From Nocardioides cavernae (GTDB taxonomy: Bacteria; Actinomycetota; Actinomycetes; Propionibacteriales; Nocardioidaceae): DNA of 64,000 nucleotides. This document shows, one piece after another, positions 54,501-61,361 of this stretch. A model generated the notes under the pieces. The model saw nothing but the letters and a program-made list of their open reading frames with translations, had not been told where the DNA came from and searched no databases. The stretch lies in assembly GCF_016907475.1 (NCBI RefSeq), contig NZ_JAFBCA010000001.1, positions 186,001-250,000 of the forward strand. The letters are read 5' to 3'. Within the stretch, counting starts at the first letter, position 1. Each line of letters opens with the position of its first letter. A program made the position numbers and the translations under genes.

Positions 54501-57500
54501 CGTGGTGCCGTTGTTGGACCAGTACGCCGACACCTGGTCGCCGCGACGGCTGAGCTTCAGCCACTTCGGGACGGTGCTGGTGCCTCCGGCGATGGAGGCG
54601 TTGAGCTGGCCGTTGCCGTCGGGGTCGGTGAGGAACTCCATCCCGGCGGCGCGACGCCACGCGAGCATGGCGTAGCCGGGCGAGGTGCCGGGCTGCGTCA
54701 TGTCGTTGCGGATGATGAGGCCCGCCTTGCCCGAGTTGTTGGCCAGGGTGCTGGCGTCGACGCGTACGACGGCGTCGTACTCGTCGTCACCCGCGCCCGG
54801 CTGGTAGAGCGTCGTGTACTGGTCGGTGCCCTGCCAGGCGTTGGCGCCCGCACCGGAGATGCGGAACTGACCGGCGCCGAGCCGCTCGAACTCACCGTTG
54901 ACGTTGGTGAACGGGACCAGGTCGCCGAAGAGCTCGCCCACCTGCACCTGCACCAGTCGCGACGTCGTGGTGTTGCCGTCGTCGTCCGTCGCCCTGGCGG
55001 TGATGTCGTAGAGACCCTCCTCGGCCGGAGCGGTCCAGCTCACCGTGTACGGCGCGCTGGTGGCCTCACCGATCTTGGTGTCACCGGCGAAGAACTCGAC
55101 CTTGGCGACCGAGCCGTCGGCGTCGGTGGCCTCGGCCGCGATCGCGACCTGGGCACCCGGGTCGACCTTGTCGCCGTCGGTCGGGTCGGTGATGGCGACC
55201 AGCGGGGAGGCGGTGGGCGAGATGCCCTGGCCCATGGCCTCCATGAAGTTGAGCTTGATGTCGTTCGACCCGGTGAAGACCAGGTAGAGGTCCATCGTCT
55301 CGCTGCCGACCTCGCTGACGTCGACCGCGACGTCGCGGTACTGCAGGCCGGTCGCCGGGACCTCGGCCGTGCCGACGACGTCACCGGTCGGGCTGCCCTT
55401 GCGCAGCTCGATGGTGCCGCCCGCGGCGTTGGCCTGGACCCGCAGGTTGTAGGTGTCGATCTGGTGGAAGCTGACCGGCTCGAACTGCAGCCAGGCGCCG
55501 TCCTTGCCGACCACGACCTGACCGCCACCGGCCGCGTCACGGCCCGGCGCCAGGGTGGCGGTGCCCGACTTGGCGTCGAACCACTCGGCCTGCCGCAGCT
55601 TCGGGAAGATCACCGCGGTGTCAGAGCCCAGGAGCGGGTTCTCGCCGTCGGCGCCACCGGTGTCGCTGTAGCGGGCGTCGATCGCGTAGAAGATGTTCTC
55701 GTCGGCCGCGTGGCCGCCGATGCTCGTGACGGTGCTGCCCGTGAAGCCGCGCGAGGCGACCAGCGGGTGGGCGTGGTCGTCGTGGCCCAGCGCCGGCTGC
55801 ACCTCGACGGCCTGCGGGTCGACCGTCTCCTCCTCGGGATCGGTGACCTCCACGTCCCAGCTGACCTCGTCGCCGAAGTCGAAGAACGCGCCGTTCGGCG
55901 GGGTCTCGAGCTCGACCACCGGTCGCGTGTTGCCGACCGTGATCGGGACCGTCGTCGTACCGGACTTGTCGGCCGGGTCGGTGACGGTGAGGCGGGCGTT
56001 GAAGACGCCGTTCTCGGTGTAGGTGTGGGTCGCGGTCACCCCGGTGGCGTCGGTGGCGCCGTCGCCGTCGAAGTCCCACGCGTAGGACAGCTCCTCCTCC
56101 TCGGGGTCGCTGGAGCGCGAGCCGTCGAAGGAGACCTCGAGGTCGGCCTGTCCCGAGTCGGGAGTGGCGTCGATGCGGGCGATCGGCGAGCGGGACCCGC
56201 TGATGTAGTCGATGCGGTAGAGGCCCGAGGTCGGGTTGTCACGGCCGTAGCCGCCGCCCCAGTCCAGGACGTACATCGATCCGTCGGGACCGAACTTCGA
56301 GTCGATCGGGGCCAGGAACGGCACGTCGGGGAGGAACGGGTTGACCTTCTCCACCTGCGACGCGCCCGCGGCCGCAGCCGGGTTCTTGAGCTGGATGTTG
56401 TACATCTTGTTGCGCGCCCAGTCGTAGAAGAACGGCTTGCCGTCGAACGACTTCGGGAACTTGGTGTCCGACTCCAGCTCCTCGTCGTAGCGGTAGACCG
56501 GCCCGCCCATGGGGGCGAGACCGCCGCCCTGCGGGATGGCGCCGACCGACGAGCGGCGGTAGCCGTAGTACATGTCGGCCGCGCGAGCCGGAGGCAGGTT
56601 GGTCAGGCCGGTGTTGCGCACCGAGTCGTTGACGGGGTTGGCGCAGTCGAAGTAGTCACCGACGACCGGCGGGTTCAGCGGAGTGGTGCTGCCGTAGTCG
56701 ACGTCGCGGAACGGCTCACCGTTGGGGTTCTGGCCCTGGTGGTTGCCGCCCATGCACATCGGCCAGCCGTAGTTGCCCGCGCTCTTGATCAGGTTCCACT
56801 CGGCGATGCCGGCGGGACCGCGCGTGGCGGGGGCGTCGGTGCCGTTGTCGGGCGAGTAGTCGGCCATGCTCAGCCAGCCGGTCTCGTTGTCGATGGAGAA
56901 CCGGAACGGGTTGCGGAAGCCCATCGCGTAGATCTCGGGCAGGGTCTTGTCGCGCCCGGCGTCCTCGGCCTCGGGGAACAGGTTGCCGTCCGGGACGGTG
57001 TAGCTGGACCCGACGCCGGGCTGACCCGGCTCGTCGACCGGCGTGATGCGCAGGATCTTGCCGCGCAGGTCGTTGGTGTTGGCCGAGGTCTCGCGGGCGT
57101 CGTGGAACGTGCCGGCGCGCTCGGAGAGCGGGGCGTAGCCGCCTGACGGCTCGGAGTGGGGGTTGACGTCGTCGCCGACACCGATGAACAGGTTGCCCTT
57201 GTCGTCGATGTCGAGGCCGCCACCGGTGTGGCCGGGCTCGTCAGGCAGGCGGCGGGCGGGGATCTTGATGATCACCTTCTCCGACGCGGGGTCGACCGAC
57301 CCGCTCTCGAACGTGAAGCGGGAGACGGTGGACCAGAAGTTGTCGGGGTTCGCGTTGTCCGGGGACTCGGCCGAGCGGTAGAGGAAGATGTGTCCGTTGG
57401 TCGTGAAGTCGGGGTCGAGGGCAACGCCGAGCAGGCCGTCCTCACCACCGGAGTAGACGGGGAGCGACAGCACCGTGGTCACGGCCTGGGACTCCGGGTC

Positions 57501-58487
57501 GTACATCCGCAGCTGGCCGCGGACGAGCTCGGTGTAGAAGACCTTGCCGTCGTCGGCGACGTCGATCGCGAAGGGGGCGGAGGTGTTCTGGTCGAGCGGG
57601 ATGCGCTCGTAGTTGCTCCACACGGTTCCGCCGCAGTCGCCCTCCTCGAGGCCGGCGGCGTACTTCACGCCACCGACGATCTGCGCCATGAACTCCGGCT
57701 CGTCGTAGTGCGAGGGGAAGTGGCCCAGCGCGGTGGCCCAGAAGCGGCCGCCCTCGTAGGGCTTGCACCAGCTGATCGGGTGGTCGTAGCCCTGGTTGCC
57801 GCCGGAGTAGGTCGACTCGTCCATCGTCTGGAGGATGTGGGCCGTGCCACGGACGTTGTTCGAGAAGTTGTACCACTCGTCGTTGCGGGTCCAGCGGGTC
57901 ACCGACTCGGTGTCCTCGAAGTGCTTGGTGGACGGGTGCGTGGTGTCCTCGTTGCGCACGACGCCGGACGGGCCGGGGTCGGTGCCGGTGGGTGCGTGAC
58001 CGGGCATCAGGGAGCCGACCATGTTGTCCCACCAGGGGTAGTTCCCGCGCATGTCCAGGGCGTTGTGCACCGCCGCGATGCCGTTGCCCGCCGCGTGCCA
58101 GCGCTCGAGCGCCGCCTTCTCCGAGGCGTTCCATGGGTCGCCGTTGGCCTGGAAGACGAGGATCGCGTCGAACGGCGCGAGGCCCTCGTCGGTGAACACC
58201 GCCTCCGAGCCGCCGGCCGTCTCCTTGTGGACGACCGTGACGGCCATTCCCTCCGCCTCGAGCGCCGCCTTCACCTTCGGCGTCCCCTGGGCGATGGCGG
58301 CGTCGTGCCAGTCCCCAGCGGCGTCCTCGGTGAAGATCAGCACGTGCCCGTGCCCGTCGTGGGCCTGCGCGGGCAGAGCTGTGGCGACGCCGAGCAGGAC
58401 GCTGCCGACGAGCGCGAAGACGGCGGTCAGCGCGGTGCCGACGGTGGATCGCCGGGCGATCCGTCGTCGCGGGGTGGTGGGTGACAT
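51531..58487 (-). CDS. Giant secreted ThuA / PQQ-type sugar dehydrogenase / Ig-repeat protein
   Basis: 2318 residues. Signal peptide 1-42 (ending ALPAQA). ThuA domain about 47-280. Glucose/sorbosone-dehydrogenase-like six-blade propeller about 300-765 (GGLDIDDKGNLFIGVGDDVN, MGFRNPFRFSID). PKD domain 768-852. CBM6-like module about 970-1083. Ig-like domain 1096-1184. Three LamG/DUF1349-like beta-sandwich domains (about 1190-1370, 1393-1588, 1594-1793). Five OmpL47-type repeats 1802-2240, each with an EYRxDGGAWTxY / FRSTDVAGN pattern. Basic FIMAH-like helical tail 2243-2318. It probably binds and oxidises sugars or glycans outside the cell; there is no LPxTG anchor. The gene may be controlled by the CRP-like site and the inverted repeat upstream. 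Confidence 0.9.
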   Translation of the reverse strand: MSPTTPRRRIARRSTVGTALTAVFALVGSVLLGVATALPAQAHDGHGHVLIFTEDAAGDWHDAAIAQGTPKVKAALEAEGMAVTVVHKETAGGSEAVFTDEGLAPFDAILVFQANGDPWNASEKAALERWHAAGNGIAAVHNALDMRGNYPWWDNMVGSLMPGHAPTGTDPGPSGVVRNEDTTHPSTKHFEDTESVTRWTRNDEWYNFSNNVRGTAHILQTMDESTYSGGNQGYDHPISWCKPYEGGRFWATALGHFPSHYDEPEFMAQIVGGVKYAAGLEEGDCGGTVWSNYERIPLDQNTSAPFAIDVADDGKVFYTELVRGQLRMYDPESQAVTTVLSLPVYSGGEDGLLGVALDPDFTTNGHIFLYRSAESPDNANPDNFWSTVSRFTFESGSVDPASEKVIIKIPARRLPDEPGHTGGGLDIDDKGNLFIGVGDDVNPHSEPSGGYAPLSERAGTFHDARETSANTNDLRGKILRITPVDEPGQPGVGSSYTVPDGNLFPEAEDAGRDKTLPEIYAMGFRNPFRFSIDNETGWLSMADYSPDNGTDAPATRGPAGIAEWNLIKSAGNYGWPMCMGGNHQGQNPNGEPFRDVDYGSTTPLNPPVVGDYFDCANPVNDSVRNTGLTNLPPARAADMYYGYRRSSVGAIPQGGGLAPMGGPVYRYDEELESDTKFPKSFDGKPFFYDWARNKMYNIQLKNPAAAAGASQVEKVNPFLPDVPFLAPIDSKFGPDGSMYVLDWGGGYGRDNPTSGLYRIDYISGSRSPIARIDATPDSGQADLEVSFDGSRSSDPEEEELSYAWDFDGDGATDATGVTATHTYTENGVFNARLTVTDPADKSGTTTVPITVGNTRPVVELETPPNGAFFDFGDEVSWDVEVTDPEEETVDPQAVEVQPALGHDDHAHPLVASRGFTGSTVTSIGGHAADENIFYAIDARYSDTGGADGENPLLGSDTAVIFPKLRQAEWFDAKSGTATLAPGRDAAGGGQVVVGKDGAWLQFEPVSFHQIDTYNLRVQANAAGGTIELRKGSPTGDVVGTAEVPATGLQYRDVAVDVSEVGSETMDLYLVFTGSNDIKLNFMEAMGQGISPTASPLVAITDPTDGDKVDPGAQVAIAAEATDADGSVAKVEFFAGDTKIGEATSAPYTVSWTAPAEEGLYDITARATDDDGNTTTSRLVQVQVGELFGDLVPFTNVNGEFERLGAGQFRISGAGANAWQGTDQYTTLYQPGAGDDEYDAVVRVDASTLANNSGKAGLIIRNDMTQPGTSPGYAMLAWRRAAGMEFLTDPDGNGQLNASIAGGTSTVPKWLKLSRRGDQVSAYWSNNGTTWTQIGTAATLANIGDTQDVGFFIMAHESAVRTADFSQFAVDSDPQEPEPEPETPGQPLTCATGPVSDEFDSPALLPKWAMRNAPGAPITQAGGSLRLPVANGDINEASEGPVSFAGQPVPAGDWTATTKLTLEHSSHWQWAGLVVHQSDNEYNKIAFVRHQNGTRLVEFQSETNGTRTTPAAPVVATDFPSTIQLRLTNVGGKLTGAYSADGSTWTALAGTLDLKTGSGARIGLMAAGDLGTTPRVAQVDWFRVTPDRTAPAFEADDEFDGTALDGCRWAESVRYSSTTASVADGHLKIGTEPGDINGNNPVQPRNFILQDAPEGDWVAETKLKAPLKHRYQLAGLLMYGNDDNYAKADIVAYNAPGSALDLRAELAAEKGGNGVGGGDAINIPDTTESGYWWVQVTKVGTTYTAAVKSTAGASWTPIGDGITYDGPLNSLGVMAIGPEQEEPVTVEFDYFHLDTEEEPPADTTAPVTTATQAVVEDGVQVTLTATDETGGSGVASIEHRIDEGEWTDYTAPFVVSEPGTHTVEFRSTDVAGNEEAVKSLEVVVEAADEDAPSTTITWTPATADGEQGWYVTAPSFTLAAEDDGSVASTEYRLDGGAWTTYGAEVPVVDGTHTVEYRSTDGAGNVEDVQSAQVKVDTVTPATGATHEKAPNGVRVVLDATDGTSGVAGTEIKVDQGAWKAYTAPVVVTGAGDHTVRFRSTDVAGNVEEEQSLAVTVDPDGPTPDTTAPVTTVRTDPGSPDGSAGWFTTAPKVTLAATDAGSGVARTEYRIGNGAWTAYTAPFTVTAQGRQVLQVRSVDKAGNVETAQSKDIAVDTGEPEVAISGIRARTYPSHKATDVAWTATDATSGVRSVRAVLDGETVEAGVWQMWTLSAGRHVLTVTATDVAGNTSSRTVVFTVQPTGKSLKNVVRTVASDGEIGPKLANKLLQADKDARKAEKSGNRKAAKKELKALRKLVRTKVDGELRAALLAQVKERLAKR

Positions 58488-58569
58488 CCCAAGGCCTCCA
58501 GAGGCTGGTGAGTACGGCGGATGAGTACGGCGGTGCGGGCGTACACGAGCAAAGAGGAGCGGACGCGCT

Positions 58570-58585
58570 TGTGACGTGGGTCACG
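58570..58585. promoter_or_regulatory. CRP-like site upstream of the giant secreted protein
   Basis: TGTGA-N6-TCACG, 9 of 10 positions of the CRP/GlxR consensus, 83 nt before the ATG at 58487. The two arms GTGAC and GTCAC are perfect. Control of an extracellular sugar enzyme by a cAMP-type regulator would be sensible. Confidence 0.6.
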
Positions 58586-58611
58586 AGGGGTCCTGTGCGG
58601 ACGTTCGCAGA

Positions 58612-58636
58612 CTTTTGTTTGCCGGTCAAGCAAAAG
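58612..58636. promoter_or_regulatory. Inverted repeat, candidate sugar-regulator operator
   Basis: CTTTTGTTTG at 58612-58621 and CAAGCAAAAG at 58627-58636 form 10-bp arms with one mismatch around CCGGT. On the minus strand it overlaps a possible -35 (TTGACC) of the giant gene. Size and A/T-rich arms recall LacI- or ROK-type operators, which often govern sugar genes. No such regulator lies in the window. Confidence 0.5.
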
Positions 58637-58718
58637 ACGGTCAGCATGGACACAAAGACGCATGTTCACGCTTAGAAGCGTCCGGAACGGACCGGCCAGC
58701 GATGGCTATCCTCGGCTC

Positions 58719-59744
58719 GTGACCGCCAGCGCCGAACGCCTCGACGACTGGCCGAAGGTGCGCCTGCACGTCGTCACCGGCAAGGGCGGCACCGGGAAGT
58801 CGACGGTCGCGGCGGCGCTGGCCCTGGCGCTGGCGACGTCCGGTCGCAACGTGCTCCTCTGCGAGGTCGAGGGCCGCCAGGGCATCGCCCGCATGTTCGA
58901 CGTCGACCCGCTGCCCTACGAGGAGCGCCGCATCGCCAAGGGCGCGCCCGACCGGGACGGACGCGCCGGCCAGGTCCATGCGCTCCACATCGATCCCGAG
59001 TCGGCGCTGCTGGAGTACCTCTCGATGTACTACAAGCTCGGGCGGGCCGGGAAGGCGCTCGACCGCTTCGGCGTCATCGACTTCGCCACCACCATCGCGC
59101 CCGGCGTGCGCGACGTGCTCCTCACCGGCAAGGTCTACGAGGCGGTGCAGCGGCCCCGCGGCGGTCGGCACAAGGACCAGATCACGTACGACGCCGTCGT
59201 GCTCGACGCGCCGCCCACCGGCCGCATCTGCCAGTTCCTCGGCGTCAACTCCGAGCTGGCCGGACTCGCCAAGGTGGGCCCGATCAAGACCCAGGCCGAC
59301 AAGGTGATGGACCTGCTGCGCTCACCGCGTACGGCCGTGCACGTCGTCACGATCCTGGAGGAGATGCCCGTCCAGGAGACCTCGGACGGCATCGCCGAGC
59401 TCCGCGCGGCGGGCCTGCCCGTCGGAGGCGTCGTCGTCAACCTGGTGCGACCGCAGGTCCTCAGCCCGAGCGCGCTGGCGCAGGTGCGCGACGACACCGT
59501 CGACCCGACCGCGGTCACCTCCGAGCTGACCCGGGCCCGGGTCGACGTCGACGCCGGCCTCGTGGAGTCGCTCGTCGCCGAGGCGCGCGACCACGCCGTA
59601 CGACGTCACCTCGAGGACGAGCAGCGCGAGCTCGTCGCAGGCGAGAGGGTGCCCACCTACGAGCTGCCGCGCCTCGCCAGTGGGATCGACCAGGGCGCGC
59701 TCGTCGAGCTGGCCGAGCTGCTGCGGAAGCAAGGAATGGCATGA
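58719..59744 (+). CDS. ArsA/Get3-family ATPase, first of a pair (BagA/Rv3679-like)
   Basis: 341 residues from GTG 58719; TATCCT ends 6 nt upstream (leaderless type), and an earlier in-frame ATG at 58662 lies before that box. The deviant Walker A GKGGTGKS is at 21-28 with the signature lysine Lys22, and switch motifs VLDAPPTGRICQFL and a P-loop-adjacent EVEGRQG follow. It is the partner of the next gene (ATGA overlap). The pair matches Rv3679-Rv3680, reported in mycobacteria as a Get3-like complex. Role here inferred. Confidence 0.9.
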   Translation: MTASAERLDDWPKVRLHVVTGKGGTGKSTVAAALALALATSGRNVLLCEVEGRQGIARMFDVDPLPYEERRIAKGAPDRDGRAGQVHALHIDPESALLEYLSMYYKLGRAGKALDRFGVIDFATTIAPGVRDVLLTGKVYEAVQRPRGGRHKDQITYDAVVLDAPPTGRICQFLGVNSELAGLAKVGPIKTQADKVMDLLRSPRTAVHVVTILEEMPVQETSDGIAELRAAGLPVGGVVVNLVRPQVLSPSALAQVRDDTVDPTAVTSELTRARVDVDAGLVESLVAEARDHAVRRHLEDEQRELVAGERVPTYELPRLASGIDQGALVELAELLRKQGMA

Positions 59745-60892
59745 CGACCACCCCACCCGTGCTGGACGTCGACGCGCTGCTCGACGACCGGACCACCGAG
59801 ATCATCGTGTGCTGCGGTGCCGGCGGTGTCGGCAAGACCACGACGTCCGCCGCGCTCGCACTGCGCGCCGCCGAGCGGGGGCGCAGGGTGGTCGTACTGA
59901 CCATCGATCCGGCGCGTCGGCTCGCGCAGTCGATGGGCATCGGTCAGCTCGACAACACCCCGCGGCCGGTCGCGGCCGTCGACGCGGCCGCGGGCGGGTC
60001 GCTCGACGCGATGATGCTCGACATGAAGCGCACCTTCGACGAGGTGGTCGAGTCGCAGGCCAGCCCGGAGAAGGCCAAGCAGATCCTGGAGAACCCGTTC
60101 TACGTCGCGCTGTCGAGCTCGTTCGCGGGCACGCAGGAGTACATGGCGATGGAGAAGCTGGGCCAGCTGCACCGGCAGGCACTGGCCGATGGCAGCCACG
60201 ACCTGATCGTGGTCGACACCCCCCCGTCGCGTTCCGCGCTCGACTTCCTCGACGCCCCGGAGCGGCTGTCCAGCTTCCTCGACGGTCGCTTCATCCGGCT
60301 GCTGCTCGCCCCGGCCCGCGGACCGGCCAAGCTGATGACGGCCGGTTTCTCGGTCGTGACCAACGCGCTCACCAAGGTGCTCGGGGCGCAGGTGCTGCGC
60401 GACATGCAGACGTTCGTCGCGGCCTTCGACACCCTCTTCGGCGGCTTCCGCCAGCGGGCGGACAAGACGTTCGCCCTGCTCCAGGCCGACGGCACGGCCT
60501 TCGTCGTGGTCGCGGCACCGGAGCCGGACGCGCTGCGCGAGGCGGCGTACTTCGTCGACCGGCTCACCGACGACGACATGCCGCTGGCGGGCCTGGTCGT
60601 CAACCGGGCCAGCCCGTCGGCACGCACCGAGCTGTCGGCGGAGGCGGCGATCACCGCAGCCGACCGGCTGCAGTCGGGCGACTCCTCGTCACTGACCGCC
60701 GGCCTGCTCCGGCTCCACGCCGACCGGGTCCGCATCATCGAGCGCGAGCAGCACCTGCGCGAGCGCTTCGCTGCTGCCCACCCGAAGGTGCCGACCGCGG
60801 TCGTGCCCGCGATGGCGAGCGACGTCCACGACCTCGACGGCCTGCGCGCGATCGGCGAGAGCCTGTCGAGCCAGGGATCAGACAGAGACTGA
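59741..60892 (+). CDS. ArsA/Get3-family ATPase, second of a pair (BagB/Rv3680-like)
   Basis: 383 residues. Walker A is GAGGVGKT at 26-33: the signature lysine position holds Ala27, while the catalytic Lys32 remains. Other motifs are VVVLTIDPARRLAQSMG and LIVVDTPPSRSALDFLDAP. Compared with its neighbour it should bind nucleotide but may not complete the trans-acting lysine site, so the heterodimer is asymmetric. It lacks the Get3 zinc CxxC. Its 3' end overlaps whiB by 15 nt in convergent orientation. Confidence 0.9.
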   Translation: MTTTPPVLDVDALLDDRTTEIIVCCGAGGVGKTTTSAALALRAAERGRRVVVLTIDPARRLAQSMGIGQLDNTPRPVAAVDAAAGGSLDAMMLDMKRTFDEVVESQASPEKAKQILENPFYVALSSSFAGTQEYMAMEKLGQLHRQALADGSHDLIVVDTPPSRSALDFLDAPERLSSFLDGRFIRLLLAPARGPAKLMTAGFSVVTNALTKVLGAQVLRDMQTFVAAFDTLFGGFRQRADKTFALLQADGTAFVVVAAPEPDALREAAYFVDRLTDDDMPLAGLVVNRASPSARTELSAEAAITAADRLQSGDSSSLTAGLLRLHADRVRIIEREQHLRERFAAAHPKVPTAVVPAMASDVHDLDGLRAIGESLSSQGSDRD

Positions 60893-61165
60893 GGGAGCCT
60901 CGACCTTGGTGCGGGCCGTCTCGAGGATGGTGCGCCACGACGAACCGGGGCGACGGCGGAGCAGCGCACGGCGCTCACGCTCGGTCATCCCGCCCCAGAC
61001 ACCCCACTCGATCTGGTTGTCCAGCGCCTCGGCGAGGCACTCGGTCCGGACGGGGCATCCCGCACAGACCTGCTTGGCCTTGTTCTGCTCCGCGCCACGC
61101 ACGAACAGTGCGTCCGGCGTGTCGCCCTTGCATGCGGCGCGTGCTGCCCAGTCCTCGACCCACAT
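60878..61165 (-). CDS. whiB: WhiB-family iron-sulfur regulator, WhiB4-like
   Basis: 95 residues. [4Fe-4S] ligands Cys12, Cys34, Cys37 and Cys43 (C-x21-C-x2-C-x5-C), then the GVWGG turn at 55-59 and a basic tail (RERRALLRRR). The MWVEDWAARAAC opening and the position between the ArsA pair and the PASTA PBP match Rv3681c (WhiB4), a redox-sensing regulator. No strong ribosome-binding site is seen; GACAAT about 17-22 nt upstream may be its -10. Confidence 0.93.
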   Translation of the reverse strand: MWVEDWAARAACKGDTPDALFVRGAEQNKAKQVCAGCPVRTECLAEALDNQIEWGVWGGMTERERRALLRRRPGSSWRTILETARTKVEAPSVSV

Positions 61166-61287
61166 AAGTCAAACCCCACGGTGATTGTCGAGCCCGTCGG
61201 CCGCCCCCATAGCGGCCATCCCTGACTCAGAATGAAAAGTAAACGAATCACCCCCGGTCCAGACAGGGACCGTGTGGCTCAATTCGT

Positions 61288-61305
61288 ATAGTCCAATGTG
61301 ACTAT
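61288..61305. promoter_or_regulatory. Inverted repeat between whiB and the PBP gene
   Basis: ATAGTC-N6-GACTAT, perfect 6-bp arms, in an A/T-rich patch of the 196-bp divergent region. It lies 57 nt before the PBP ATG and 123 nt before whiB. A candidate operator for WhiB itself or a cell-wall stress regulator; neither can be shown. Confidence 0.45.
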
Positions 61306-61361
61306 CTGGCTGCGCGCTTGGAATTCCGGATGATAGGCGTCCGCCCCGTACTCTGGTGCGC

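Noticed and set aside
51423-57146. A 1907-codon open frame on the plus strand opposite the giant secreted protein
   Set aside because: Its translation is Arg/Gly/Val/Leu-rich with no domain, signal or promoter. The minus-strand frame has a signal peptide and clear domains. Long antisense frames are expected when third positions are nearly all G or C.
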